Shown: piece after piece, positions 1 to 8,116 of the stretch | Numbering within the stretch: the stretch's first letter is position 1 | How the letters are laid out: each line of letters begins with the position of its first letter | Source: Methylocystaceae bacterium | GTDB lineage: Bacteria > Pseudomonadota > Alphaproteobacteria > Rhizobiales > Beijerinckiaceae | Length of the DNA stretch: 18,389 nt | Direction of reading: 5' to 3' | NCBI GenBank assembly: GCA_003105285.1 | Contig: PQAN01000035.1 | Span: 5,643 to 24,031 of the forward strand | Made by a program: the position numbers and the translations under genes | Notes under the pieces: model-generated | The model's database searches: none | Seen by the model: only the letters and a program-made list of their open reading frames with translations | What the model was told of the DNA's origin: nothing

Positions 1-137
1 CGCGGATTGGGTCTCAGGAATTCGATCGGAATCCTACGCTGACCGCGCGCCCGCTCGATGGCCGGCGTCTCTTCGCCCGCCTCTCCGATCAGAGCGGCCA
101 GGCCCCGGCCCAACCGCGTGCGCGCTTCTTCGGCCAT
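1..137 (-). CDS. parB: ParB chromosome-partitioning protein, N-terminal fragment
   Basis: This is the first ~45 codons of a gene that runs off the left edge of the window. The translation starts MAEEARTRLGRGLAALIGE and reaches RRIPIEFLRPNP. The first stretch matches the conserved ParB N-terminus (LGRGLxALIGE), which in this family contacts and stimulates the ParA ATPase; the second is the start of the ParB/Srx CTP-binding domain. ParB loads on parS sites and slides as a CTP-dependent clamp to organise the origin region. The chosen ATG follows a GGGGA about 11 bases upstream. An in-frame ATG six codons earlier (base 155) is possible but has GAGG directly abutting it. It lies just downstream of parA on the same strand, as expected of a parAB operon. 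Confidence 0.9.
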   Translation of the reverse strand, partial: MAEEARTRLGRGLAALIGEAGEETPAIERARGQRRIPIEFLRPNP

Positions 138-184
138 GTCAGAAAATTTCCCCATCCTCGAACGACAATGCGAGCGGAAAGGCG

Positions 185-1003
185 CTATGCCGCCCGCAAT
201 TGCTTCTCACGTTGGATGACCTCGGAAGCGAGCTTCAGATAGGCCTGACTGCCGCTGCATTTGAGATCATAAAGCAGAACCGGCTTGCCATAGGACGGCG
301 CTTCCGACACGCGCACATTGCGTGGAATGACCGTCTCATAGACCTTGTCGCCCATGAAGCGCCGCACATCGGCGACGACCTGCGTCGCCAGATTGTTTCG
401 CGGATCGAACATGGTCAGAACGATGCCGTGGATCGACAGCCGCGCATTCAACGTCCGCTTCACCTGTTCCACGGTCGACAGAAGTTGCGACAGGCCCTCG
501 AGGGCGAAAAACTCACATTGCAGAGGAACCACTACCGAGTCGGCGCTGGCCAGCGCATTGATGGTCAGCAGATTGAGCGACGGCGGGCAGTCGATGAGAA
601 CATAAGTGAAATGCTGACCCTGCTCATGCCGATCGGCGATCGCCAGTTCGGCGACGGCGCGTTTCAGACGATAGGCGCGGTCCTTGTCGCCGGCGATCTG
701 CAGCTCCACGCCCAGCAGGTCCAGAGTCGACGGCGCGATGAACAGACGCGGGACCGCCGTCGCGGTAATAGCGTCGCTCAGGCTGCTCTCGCCCAGCAAA
801 ACGTCATAAGTCGAAATCTTGCGGCTTTTCCGGTCGACGCCGAGGCCCGTCGACGCATTGCCTTGAGGATCGAGGTCGATGACGAGCACCGTCTCGCCGA
901 CGGCGGCGAGCGCAGTTCCAAGATTGATGGCCGTCGTCGTCTTGCCGACGCCGCCTTTCTGATTCGCCAATACCAATATGCGTGGCCGGGAAATGTCAGT
1001 CAC
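185..1003 (-). CDS. parA: ParA chromosome-partitioning ATPase
   Basis: This is a deviant-Walker (MinD/ParA) ATPase that binds DNA non-specifically as an ATP dimer and pulls ParB-parS complexes apart. It shows KGGVGKTT (about residues 16-23) with the signature lysine, a Walker A' DLDPQGN segment (about 43-49), and a Walker B region LIDCPPSLN. At 272 residues it has the usual length for chromosomal ParA and lacks the N-terminal HTH of plasmid types. I chose the GTG at base 1003 because GGAG sits 6 bases upstream. A longer GTG start at 1021 has no visible ribosome site. The start overlaps the end of rsmG by 8 bases, which suggests translational coupling, and parB follows after about 50 bases. 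Confidence 0.96.
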   Translation of the reverse strand: MTDISRPRILVLANQKGGVGKTTTAINLGTALAAVGETVLVIDLDPQGNASTGLGVDRKSRKISTYDVLLGESSLSDAITATAVPRLFIAPSTLDLLGVELQIAGDKDRAYRLKRAVAELAIADRHEQGQHFTYVLIDCPPSLNLLTINALASADSVVVPLQCEFFALEGLSQLLSTVEQVKRTLNARLSIHGIVLTMFDPRNNLATQVVADVRRFMGDKVYETVIPRNVRVSEAPSYGKPVLLYDLKCSGSQAYLKLASEVIQREKQLRAA

Positions 1004-1664
1004 GTCGGGCTCCGAAATCACGAGCTATGGCGATAATGCGACCGGATGGATTGGTTCGGCTTTCGATCGTTGTGACGTCGAAACTAGCTGCGGCGTTCGA
1101 GGCGGTCAATTCGCTGGACCAATCTTCGCCCTTCAAAAACACGGCGACGGCATTTTTCAACAGATGTTCCTGCGACCACTCGATCAACCGAGGCAGGGGA
1201 GCGAGAGCGCGAGCGGTAATGCCGCCGACACGACCTCGAAGGCGGGGCAGCTCGGTTTCGATTCGACCGAGATGAATATGCGCCGGCGCTCCTGTTTCAC
1301 GTGAAACAGCCCGCAGAAAGGCCGCCTTTCGCTGGTCGCTCTCGATCAGATGCACCGCCGCCCCAGGGTGAGGCTTTAGACAAATCGCCATCACCATGCC
1401 CGGAAAGCCCGCTCCCGACCCCAGATCGGCCCAAGTCGTTATTGTCGGAAAAGCCTCCAGAACCTGAGCGGAATCGGCGAAATGCCGTGACCAGATGTGT
1501 GAAAGCGTTCCGGCGGCGACGAGATTTGTCGATTTCTGCCATTTACGCAGCAGCCCTTCGTAGAGCTCGAGCTCTTCGACGAACGGGCGCAGCGTCGGCG
1601 CAATTTCGAGCGCATGATCGCGATCGCCGCCGAACGCAGACGACCGCAATCGCGAATCACTCAA
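996..1664 (-). CDS. rsmG: 16S rRNA (guanine527-N7)-methyltransferase
   Basis: RsmG (GidB) uses S-adenosylmethionine to methylate N7 of G527 in 16S rRNA; loss of the enzyme gives low-level streptomycin resistance in other bacteria. The class I methyltransferase motif GSGAGFPG is at about residues 82-89, followed by the acidic LIESDQRKAAFLR segment that binds the cofactor. The C-terminal part, with RALAPLPRL, is typical of the family. The start is uncertain: the TTG at 1664 has AGGAG 7 bases upstream and gives 222 residues, while a GTG at 1682 overlaps the mnmG stop as GTGA and gives 228. A perfect parS site lies inside the gene (1293-1308) and encodes Val-Ser-Arg-Glu-Thr in frame. It sits between mnmG and parA on one strand. 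Confidence 0.95.
   Translation of the reverse strand: MSDSRLRSSAFGGDRDHALEIAPTLRPFVEELELYEGLLRKWQKSTNLVAAGTLSHIWSRHFADSAQVLEAFPTITTWADLGSGAGFPGMVMAICLKPHPGAAVHLIESDQRKAAFLRAVSRETGAPAHIHLGRIETELPRLRGRVGGITARALAPLPRLIEWSQEHLLKNAVAVFLKGEDWSSELTASNAAASFDVTTIESRTNPSGRIIAIARDFGARRD
1293..1308. promoter_or_regulatory. parS centromere site 1 (inside rsmG)
   Basis: TGTTTCACGTGAAACA is a perfect 16-bp palindrome identical to the canonical bacterial parS consensus. ParB is expected to nucleate here. The site lies within the rsmG coding region, about 1.2 kb from the parB start. Confidence 0.95.
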
Positions 1665-1678
1665 GCCTCTGCTCCTGC

Positions 1679-3526
1679 TCACCCGCGCCGCGCTCTCGCC
1701 GCCAGAAGTGTGAGCGCCGCCGGCGTGATGCCTTCGATCCTCTGCGCTTGGCCGAGCGTGCGCGGACGCAGGAAACTCAGCTTCGACTGCAATTCGGCCG
1801 AAAGTCCGCCGATCTGGCCATAATCGAGGGAAACGGGCAAAGCCAGTTGCTCGTCGCGCCGATAGGCCTCTATGTCGGCGTGCTGGCGCTGCAAATAGAC
1901 CGCATAGCGGGCGTCGGTCTCGACACGCGCCGCCGTCTCGGCGTCGATCGATCGCAGCTCCGGCCAAATCCCGGCCAAGCGCCGGAGGTCGACGCCGGGA
2001 AAGGACAAGAGCACATAAGCGCTGCGACGCTGACCATCCTGATTGACCGGCAAACCCTCGCGCGCCGCCGCCGCTGAAGTCAGCGACAGGCCGTTCAACA
2101 CGACTCGCGCGGAGTCGAGCCTTTCCATCCGATCGCCATAGACTCGCGCTCTTTCCAGTCCGACGCAGCCGATTTTCAGACCCTTCGAGGTCAACCGCTC
2201 ATCGGCGTTGTCGGAACGCAAGGACAAGCGATATTCGGCGCGAGAGGTGAACATGCGGTAGGGCTCGCTGACGCCGCGCGTGACCAGATCGTCGATCATC
2301 ACACCGAGATAGGCTTCCGCTCGGTCGAAAATGACGGGAGACCTCTCGGCCGCATGAGCGGCGGCGTTCAGCCCGGCGACAATTCCTTGCGCGGCTGCCT
2401 CCTCATAGCCAGTGGTGCCGTTGATCTGACCGGCGAAGAAAAGGCCCTCGATCCGCTTCGTCTGCAGGCTGGCGTCGAGCTCGCGCGGATCGACGAAGTC
2501 ATATTCGATCGCATAGCCGGGCCGGAGGATAGTAGCGTTCTCCAGCCCCGGTATGCGACCGATGAAGAGTCGCTGAACCTCCTCCGGTAGGGAGGTCGAG
2601 ATTCCATTCGGATAGATCGAATCGTCGTCGAGCCCTTCCGGCTCGAGAAAAATCTGATGAGCGTCACGATCGCCGAAGCGAGTCACTTTGTCCTCGATCG
2701 ACGGACAATAGCGTGGACCCGGGCCAGAAATGGCGCCGCTGCGCATCGGCGACGAGGCGAGATTGTCGAGAATGACGCTATGCGCCTCGGCAGTCGTGCG
2801 AGTGATATGGCAGGCGATCTGCGGATTGGAAATTTTCGTCGTCAGATAGGAGAATGGCTCCGGCGTCTCGTCGCCCAATTGTTTTTCCAACCGGTCCCAG
2901 GAGATTGTCCGCCCATCGAGGCGCGGCGGCGTGCCCGTCTTCAGACGGCTCGTCGCAAAGCCGATACGGCGCAAATTCTCACCCAGGCCGACCGAGGGCT
3001 GTTCGCCCATTCGCCCGGCCGGAATCTGTCGCGCGCCGATATGGATCATTCCGTTCAAGAACGTTCCGGTCGCGAGCACGACGGCGCGGGCAAAGATCTC
3101 TTCTCCATCGATCTGAAGGCCGACGATTCGAGACCCTTCCAAAAGCAATTCCTCGACGGAACCTTCCACGACGCGGAGGCCCGGCGTCGCCGCGATCGCG
3201 TCGGACATCGCGCGACGATAGAGCTTTCGATCCGCCTGCGCGCGAGGACCGCGCACGGCCGGCCCTTTGGAGCGATTCAGCAGCCGAAATTGTATGCCGG
3301 CCGCATCGGCGACCCGGCCCATCAGCCCGTCCAGCGCGTCGATTTCCCGGACGAGTTGGCCCTTCCCCAAGCCGCCGATGGCCGGATTGCAAGACATTGC
3401 GCCGATCGTCCGACGCGAATGTGTGACGAGCGCCGTCGCGGCTCCGAGGCGCGCCGCGGCGGCGGCCGCCTCACAGCCGGCGTGGCCGCCGCCGATCACG
3501 ATCACATCATAGGCCGAAGGGTTCAT
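1679..3526 (-). CDS. mnmG: tRNA uridine-5-carboxymethylaminomethyl synthesis enzyme MnmG
   Basis: MnmG (GidA) is an FAD- and NADH-binding protein that works with MnmE to install carboxymethylaminomethyl or aminomethyl groups on the wobble uridine of certain tRNAs. The N-terminal FAD Rossmann motif GGGHAGCEAA is at residues 12-21. The catalytic-cysteine segment PRYCPSIEDK is at 271-280 (Cys274), and the second family signature FAGQINGTTGYEEA is at about 364-377. Length is 615 residues, normal for the family. The ATG at 3526 was chosen because GAGGG precedes it by 9 bases and the protein begins MNPSAYDVIVIGGG. The open frame extends further upstream through a parS site, but that part is not protein-like. 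Its stop overlaps a possible rsmG GTG start. Confidence 0.98.
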   Translation of the reverse strand: MNPSAYDVIVIGGGHAGCEAAAAAARLGAATALVTHSRRTIGAMSCNPAIGGLGKGQLVREIDALDGLMGRVADAAGIQFRLLNRSKGPAVRGPRAQADRKLYRRAMSDAIAATPGLRVVEGSVEELLLEGSRIVGLQIDGEEIFARAVVLATGTFLNGMIHIGARQIPAGRMGEQPSVGLGENLRRIGFATSRLKTGTPPRLDGRTISWDRLEKQLGDETPEPFSYLTTKISNPQIACHITRTTAEAHSVILDNLASSPMRSGAISGPGPRYCPSIEDKVTRFGDRDAHQIFLEPEGLDDDSIYPNGISTSLPEEVQRLFIGRIPGLENATILRPGYAIEYDFVDPRELDASLQTKRIEGLFFAGQINGTTGYEEAAAQGIVAGLNAAAHAAERSPVIFDRAEAYLGVMIDDLVTRGVSEPYRMFTSRAEYRLSLRSDNADERLTSKGLKIGCVGLERARVYGDRMERLDSARVVLNGLSLTSAAAAREGLPVNQDGQRRSAYVLLSFPGVDLRRLAGIWPELRSIDAETAARVETDARYAVYLQRQHADIEAYRRDEQLALPVSLDYGQIGGLSAELQSKLSFLRPRTLGQAQRIEGITPAALTLLAARARRG

Positions 3527-3541
3527 CGGCGATGGCCCTCT

Positions 3542-3557
3542 TGTTTCACGTGAAACA
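3542..3557. promoter_or_regulatory. parS centromere site 2 (mnmE-mnmG gap)
   Basis: This is a second perfect TGTTTCACGTGAAACA, 2249 bp from the first. It occupies almost half of the 34-bp gap between the mnmE stop and the mnmG start, ending 15 bases before the mnmG ATG and just outside its Shine-Dalgarno sequence. Confidence 0.95.
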
Positions 3558-3560
3558 CGA

Positions 3561-4883
3561 CTATTTCCCGATGCAGAATTGAGCAAAGATCGCATCCAAT
3601 ATCTGTTCGACGTCGACTGCCCCGACGATACGCCCCAGCGCCCGTCCCGCAGCTCGCAGATCGTCGGCGGCGAACTCCAGAGGTTTATCGACGAGAAGAG
3701 CCGAAGCTACACAGCTCTCGGCCTTTTCCACCAGTTCGCGATGCCGCTGCCGCGTCAACAGCGCAGTGGATCCGTCGCCGAGTCGCGCCTTCGCCCGTTC
3801 CAGAATTTCGTCGAACAGACTATCCAATCCAAGCCCCGTCTGCGCGGAAATTGCAAGATGACCGGGCGCCGCCGAAAAAATATCGGCCTTCGTCGAGACG
3901 TAGAGAAGATCGAGCGCGTTCCCAGCCGCTCCGAAATGCTCGTCTGGCGGAGCTATTCGTCCGCCTTCCGACAACCAGAGGATCAGATCGGCCTGCTCGG
4001 CTCGCGCCAAGCTCCGCGCCACACCCAAACGTTCGATCTCGTCGGCCGCCTCGCGCAGGCCCGCCGTGTCGACCAGCGTCACGGGCATGCCATGAAGGTC
4101 GAGATGAACCTCGATCATGTCGCGCGTCGTTCCGGGAATCGCCGAAACGATCGCCACATCGCGCTTCGCCAGCATATTCAGCAATGTCGACTTGCCAGAA
4201 TTCGGCGGGCCGAGGATGAGCACGACGAAGCCGTCACGCAAGCGCTCGGCCGACGGCGCCTGGCGCCGAAGCTCCTGCATTTCGGCGAGCATTGGCCGCA
4301 AAATATGTCCAAGCGCCGCCTGGGGCTCGAATTCGACATCGCCTTCGTCCGAGAAATCGAGTTCGGCCTCGACCAACGCCAGCGCCTGGACGATAGCGCT
4401 CCGCCAGCCCTCGACCCGACGCCGCAACGCCCCACCCAGCGTGCGCATCGCCTGACGCCGCTGAAACTCCGTTTCGGCGTCGATCAGATCGGCAAGACCC
4501 TCGACCTGAGACAAATCCATCTTGCCATTGGCGAGACCGCGACGCGCGAATTCTCCAGGCTCCGCTACACGCAGGCCGGAGAAACGGCTCAGCACTCTCG
4601 AGAACTGATCGACGACGGCGCGCCCGCCATGAATTTGGAATTCGGCATAGTCCTCGCCCGTCACGCTGTTGGGCCCCGGAAACCACAGCAAAAGCCCACG
4701 ATCGATGACCTCGCGGCTCTCCGGATCATGGAAATAGACAGGCCGCGCCTCTCGCGCCACCGGCGCGCTCCCGGCAATTGCCTCGATCACGACGCTCGCC
4801 GAAGGGCCGGACAGGCGAATCACCGCGATAGCGGATCGCCCCATCCCCGTCGCCAAAGCAAAGATCGTTTCCGGCTTTTCCAT
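3561..4883 (-). CDS. mnmE: tRNA modification GTPase MnmE
   Basis: MnmE is the dimeric, potassium-activated GTPase partner of MnmG in wobble-uridine modification. The N-terminal tetrahydrofolate-binding domain starts with TIFALATGMGRSAIAVIRLSG, and the signature EPGEFARRGLANGKMDL lies at about 108-124. The inserted G domain shows G1 GPPNSGKS (225-232), G2 GTTRD (251-255) and G3 DTAG (272-275); a TKAD stands where NKxD is usual for G4. The protein ends in FCIGK, whose cysteine is an essential conserved residue of the family. Length is 440 residues. The ATG at 4883 has GGAGGG 9 bases upstream; an in-frame GTG nine codons earlier has weaker support. The gene is immediately upstream of mnmG, separated only by the parS-bearing gap. 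Confidence 0.98.
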   Translation of the reverse strand: MEKPETIFALATGMGRSAIAVIRLSGPSASVVIEAIAGSAPVAREARPVYFHDPESREVIDRGLLLWFPGPNSVTGEDYAEFQIHGGRAVVDQFSRVLSRFSGLRVAEPGEFARRGLANGKMDLSQVEGLADLIDAETEFQRRQAMRTLGGALRRRVEGWRSAIVQALALVEAELDFSDEGDVEFEPQAALGHILRPMLAEMQELRRQAPSAERLRDGFVVLILGPPNSGKSTLLNMLAKRDVAIVSAIPGTTRDMIEVHLDLHGMPVTLVDTAGLREAADEIERLGVARSLARAEQADLILWLSEGGRIAPPDEHFGAAGNALDLLYVSTKADIFSAAPGHLAISAQTGLGLDSLFDEILERAKARLGDGSTALLTRQRHRELVEKAESCVASALLVDKPLEFAADDLRAAGRALGRIVGAVDVEQILDAIFAQFCIGK

Positions 4884-4934
4884 CGGCGCAAGCCCTCCAA
4901 CGAGGGTCACTGCCCATCTTCAGTAAGAGGCGTC

Positions 4935-4970
4935 AATAGAAAACGCCCATAAGCTTTCGCTTATGGGCGT
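4935..4970 (-). terminator. Intrinsic terminator of rho
   Basis: On the minus strand a perfect 12-bp stem (acgcccataagc at 4959-4970 pairing with 4943-4954) closes on a GAAA tetraloop and is followed by TTTCTATT. The stem-loop plus U-rich tail lies about 30 bases after the rho stop and before mnmE, so it should end rho transcripts and leave mnmE with its own promoter. Confidence 0.9.
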
Positions 4971-4999
4971 CTACGACAACAACCTTCCCGAATTCCAGA

Positions 5000-6268
5000 T
5001 CAGGTGTTCATCGATTCGAAGAAGCTCGCATTGCCCTTCGGAGTCTCACGCAATTTGCCGAGCAGGAATTCGATCGAGTCGACCGTTCCCATCGGATTGA
5101 GGATGCGCCGCAGCACGTACATTTTCTTGAGAATATCGGCCGGGACCAGCAGTTCCTCCTTACGTGTGCCGGACCGCGTGATGTCGATCGCGGGAAACAC
5201 GCGCTTGTCGGAGACCTTGCGGTCGAGAATGATTTCCGAATTGCCCGTGCCCTTGAACTCCTCGAAAATCACCTCGTCCATGCGCGATCCCGTATCGATC
5301 AGGGCCGTGGCGATGATCGTCAGCGAGCCGCCCTCTTCGATGTTGCGGGCCGCGCCGAAGAAGCGCTTCGGCCGCTGCAGCGCATTGGCGTCGACGCCGC
5401 CGGTCAGCACCTTGCCGGAGGACGGAACGACGGTGTTGTAGGCGCGGCCGAGACGGGTGATCGAATCGAGCAGGATCACCACGTCGCGGCTGTGCTCGAC
5501 GAGGCGCTTCGCCTTCTCGATCACCATTTCCGCGACCTGCACATGGCGCACGGCCGGCTCGTCGAAGGTCGAAGAGACGACCTCGCCGCGCACCGAGCGC
5601 TGCATGTCCGTCACTTCCTCGGGCCGCTCGTCGATGAGAAGAACGATGAGATAGCATTCTGGGTGATTGGCTGTCACCGATTGCGCGATATTCTGCAGCA
5701 GCATCGTCTTGCCGGTGCGCGGCGGCGCGACGATCAGCGCACGCTGGCCCTTGCCGATCGGAGACACGAGATCGATGACGCGCGACGACAAATCCTTTCG
5801 TGTCGGATCCTCGATCTCGAGTCGCAACCGTTCATCGGGATAGAGCGGCGTCAGATTGTCGAAGGGGACCTTGTGGCGTACCTTTTCAGGGTCTTCGAAA
5901 TTGATCGAATTGACCTTCAGCAACGCGAAATAGCGCTCGCCCTCCTTGGGGCTGCGGATCATGCCCTCGACCGTGTCGCCGGTGCGCAATCCGAAGCGAC
6001 GAATCTGCGACGGCGAGACATAGATGTCATCGGGACCGGCGAGATAATTGGCGTCCGGCGAACGCAGGAAGCCGAACCCGTCCTGCAGCACCTCGACGAC
6101 GCCTTCGCCGACGATCTCGACGTCGCGCCCGGCGAATTGTTTCAAAATAGCGAACAGCAGCTCCTGCCGTCGCATGAGCGAGGCGTTCTCGACCTCATGC
6201 TCCTCGGCGAAGGCGAGAAGTTCGGCAGCTGACTTTGACTTCAGGTCCTGAAGCTTGATTTCCCCCAT
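5000..6268 (-). CDS. rho: Transcription termination factor Rho
   Basis: Rho is the hexameric RNA-dependent ATPase that terminates transcripts at C-rich rut sites. Rough domain order is: an N-terminal helix bundle (1-47), a cold-shock-like RNA-binding fold with GFGFLRSPDANYL (64-76) and DDIYVSPSQIRRFGL (80-94), then the RecA-like motor. The motor shows Walker A APPRTGKT (181-188), the catalytic LLIDERPEEVTDMQR region (210-224), DSITRLGRAYN (268-278), and the Q-loop/R-loop region from LTGGVDANAL to FFGAARNIEEGG. Length is 422 residues, with no insert. The ATG at 6268 has GAGGA 9 bases upstream; a TTG three codons earlier lies too close to that site. A 228-base leader precedes it and an intrinsic terminator follows. 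Confidence 0.99.
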   Translation of the reverse strand: MGEIKLQDLKSKSAAELLAFAEEHEVENASLMRRQELLFAILKQFAGRDVEIVGEGVVEVLQDGFGFLRSPDANYLAGPDDIYVSPSQIRRFGLRTGDTVEGMIRSPKEGERYFALLKVNSINFEDPEKVRHKVPFDNLTPLYPDERLRLEIEDPTRKDLSSRVIDLVSPIGKGQRALIVAPPRTGKTMLLQNIAQSVTANHPECYLIVLLIDERPEEVTDMQRSVRGEVVSSTFDEPAVRHVQVAEMVIEKAKRLVEHSRDVVILLDSITRLGRAYNTVVPSSGKVLTGGVDANALQRPKRFFGAARNIEEGGSLTIIATALIDTGSRMDEVIFEEFKGTGNSEIILDRKVSDKRVFPAIDITRSGTRKEELLVPADILKKMYVLRRILNPMGTVDSIEFLLGKLRETPKGNASFFESMNT

Positions 6269-6496
6269 TTGGGACAATCCTCGACGATAATAGGCTGGAT
6301 AGCGAGACGAGCGGTGAGATATGGCAGAAAGAGCGGGAACATGCGTCCCGAAGCGCCGGTTTAGATCCGGCTGTCGATCGACGACAGTCTGCCTGAGGTG
6401 AGAGCTTCAGCCTTTAGTCCGTTTTTGTTCCAAACGCAAGCGCATCGACACAATTCGATGTGACGCTCGAATGAAAGATCGAGAGAGAGTCCTATT
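6269..6496. other. rho leader / hemJ-rho intergenic region
   Basis: These 228 bases between the hemJ stop and rho carry no open frame with protein character. There is a small hairpin (CTGTCG at 6371-6376 pairing with CGACAG at 6382-6387) without a T-run, and a partial inverted repeat around 6442-6460. A rho promoter and long untranslated leader are expected here because Rho is autoregulated in many bacteria, but I cannot assign -35/-10 boxes with confidence. Confidence 0.4.
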
Positions 6497-6916
6497 TCAG
6501 AACGGTTTGACCACGACCAATATGACGATGCCGATCATCAACAGGGTCGGAACCTCGTTGACAATGCGAAAGAACCGGGCTGGCCGACGATTCTCGTCAC
6601 GTGCGAAGGCACGAACGATGAAGCCGAAATAGAAATGGATCGCCGTCAGAACGGCGACGAGCGCGAGCTTGGCGTGCAGCCAATGCGCGTCGCGCCAATC
6701 GCCGAGAAAGATCAAGGTGAGCCCGGCGAGCCAGGTCACGATCATCGCAGGCGCCATGATGTAGCGCGACAGCCCCCGCTCCATCGTCTTGAAGAGTTCC
6801 GATTGCGCGCCCGGTCCGACCTGCGAATGATAGACGAACAATCGCGGCAGATAGAGCAGCCCCGCCATCCAGGAAATCAGCGCTATGACATGCAGCGCCT
6901 TCACCCACAGATACAT
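6497..6916 (-). CDS. hemJ: Protoporphyrinogen IX oxidase HemJ
   Basis: HemJ is a small inner-membrane protein that oxidises protoporphyrinogen IX to protoporphyrin IX, the penultimate heme step, in bacteria lacking HemG or the oxygen-dependent enzyme. The 139-residue sequence has four hydrophobic segments (about 5-24, 52-71, 83-102 and 120-136). It retains the N-terminal KALHVIALISWMAGLLYLPRLF block with His9, and HAKLAL with Lys83; a conserved His and Lys at such places have been linked to activity in the family. The gene starts 3 bases after the hemE stop, so the two heme genes are almost certainly co-translated. The hemE-hemJ-rho order is a conserved alphaproteobacterial arrangement. Confidence 0.93.
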   Translation of the reverse strand: MYLWVKALHVIALISWMAGLLYLPRLFVYHSQVGPGAQSELFKTMERGLSRYIMAPAMIVTWLAGLTLIFLGDWRDAHWLHAKLALVAVLTAIHFYFGFIVRAFARDENRRPARFFRIVNEVPTLLMIGIVILVVVKPF

Positions 6917-6919
6917 AGC

Positions 6920-7957
6920 TCAACGCCTTCCCACGCGCACACGCTCGATCAGCCTCGACACATGTTCGAGCGGCGTCTCCGGCAGAATGCCATGGCCCAG
7001 ATTGAAAATGTGAGGCCGTCCCTCGAAGACGCGAAGAATCGAATCGATTTGCCGATCGAGCGATTCTCCCCCCGCGAGCAGCGCCAGCGGATCGAGATTG
7101 CCCTGCAGAGCCACATTGTTCGAAACGCGATCGGCAGCCCATTTCGGGTCGATCGACGTATCGAGGCCGAGCCCGTCGGCGCCGAGCCGAGCAGCGAGAT
7201 CGGGCAGATGCGCGCCGGCGCCGCGAACGAAAGCGATGACGGGGACGTCGCGTCTTTTTTCCTTTAGCCCCGCGACGATTTTCTGCAAGGGCGCGACGAC
7301 CCATTTGTCGAATTCTGACGGCGGGAGGACGCCCGCCCATGTGTCGAAGAGCTGCACGACCTCCACGCCTGCCGCGATCTGCCTCGCCAGATAGGCGATG
7401 GACGCGTCGACGAGCTTGTCGATGAGCCGAGCAAAAGCGTCTGGATGGCGATAGGCGAAGAGCCGCGCGGGAGCCTGATCCGGCGTGCCCTGTCCGGCGA
7501 TCATATAGCTCGCGACCGTCCATGGCGCGCCGCAGAAGCCGATGAAGGCGACATCGGCCGGCAGCGCGCTCTTGACCCGGTCGATCGTCTCGAACACCGG
7601 CGACAGTCTCTCCACATCGAATGTTTCGGCGAGCCTGTTCAAATGATCCGGCGTCTCGATCGGCTCGAGTTTCGGACCGCTGCCCGACTCGAAAGAGACT
7701 TTCTGACCCAGCGCATCGGGCACGACCAGAATGTCGCTGAACAGGATCGCGGCGTCGAAGCCGAAGCGCCGGATCGGCTGCAAAGTGATTTCCGCTGCGA
7801 TCGAGGGCGTGTAGCAGGTCTCAAGAAAACTGCCGGCTTTCGCGCGAAGCGCGCGGTATTCCGGCAGATAGCGGCCGGCTTGACGCATGAGCCAGATCGG
7901 AGGCGCAGGTCTCGTTTCACCACGCAGAACGGCGATGAGCGCCTTTTCGTCACCCAT
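6920..7957 (-). CDS. hemE: Uroporphyrinogen decarboxylase
   Basis: HemE removes the four acetate carboxyls of uroporphyrinogen III to give coproporphyrinogen III, in the cytoplasm and without a cofactor. The family signature RQAGRYLPEY is at residues 25-34. The catalytic aspartate is in ILFSDILVV (Asp75), and the second signature GFCGAPWT is at 140-147. At 345 residues it has normal full length. The ATG has GGAG 8 bases upstream. Upstream is the gene-free region I propose as oriC. hemE next to the origin is a known feature of Caulobacter and rhizobia, where its promoter region is built into the origin. Confidence 0.98.
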   Translation of the reverse strand: MGDEKALIAVLRGETRPAPPIWLMRQAGRYLPEYRALRAKAGSFLETCYTPSIAAEITLQPIRRFGFDAAILFSDILVVPDALGQKVSFESGSGPKLEPIETPDHLNRLAETFDVERLSPVFETIDRVKSALPADVAFIGFCGAPWTVASYMIAGQGTPDQAPARLFAYRHPDAFARLIDKLVDASIAYLARQIAAGVEVVQLFDTWAGVLPPSEFDKWVVAPLQKIVAGLKEKRRDVPVIAFVRGAGAHLPDLAARLGADGLGLDTSIDPKWAADRVSNNVALQGNLDPLALLAGGESLDRQIDSILRVFEGRPHIFNLGHGILPETPLEHVSRLIERVRVGRR

Positions 7958-8078
7958 TATGTCTTGCTCCGGTCGGTTTCTGGAAGAGAGCGAAACGCTG
8001 TCGAGAAAGGAGCTATCTCAATTCGGCACAAAAACAAAATTCAATCTTTAAGAGATTCTTTTGATTTATTAACGCCCC

Positions 8079-8104
8079 GTTGACGAAGGTTAATTTTCGT
8101 CAAC
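8079..8104. repeat. Inverted repeat beside the AT-rich core
   Basis: GTTGACGAA (8079-8087) and TTCGTCAAC (8096-8104) are perfect 9-bp arms around an 8-base AT-rich centre. The repeat sits between the AT-rich stretch and the best DnaA-box match, so it may be a protein-binding or structural element of the origin or of the hemE promoter. Confidence 0.75.
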
Positions 8105-8107
8105 CTT

Positions 8108-8116
8108 TCATCCACA
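8108..8116 (+). promoter_or_regulatory. Putative DnaA box
   Basis: TCATCCACA matches 8 of 9 bases of the consensus TTATCCACA and resembles the alphaproteobacterial variant TGATCCACA, which differs at the same second position. It lies just beyond the AT-rich core. Confidence 0.6.

Noticed and set aside
200..1036. Long plus-strand open frame opposite parA
   Set aside because: It is antisense to a clearly real ParA and its translation is Arg/His-rich without domain character, the usual shadow of a GC-rich gene.
3579..4952. 457-codon plus-strand frame opposite mnmE
   Set aside because: Shadow frame; MnmE on the minus strand carries all GTPase motifs.
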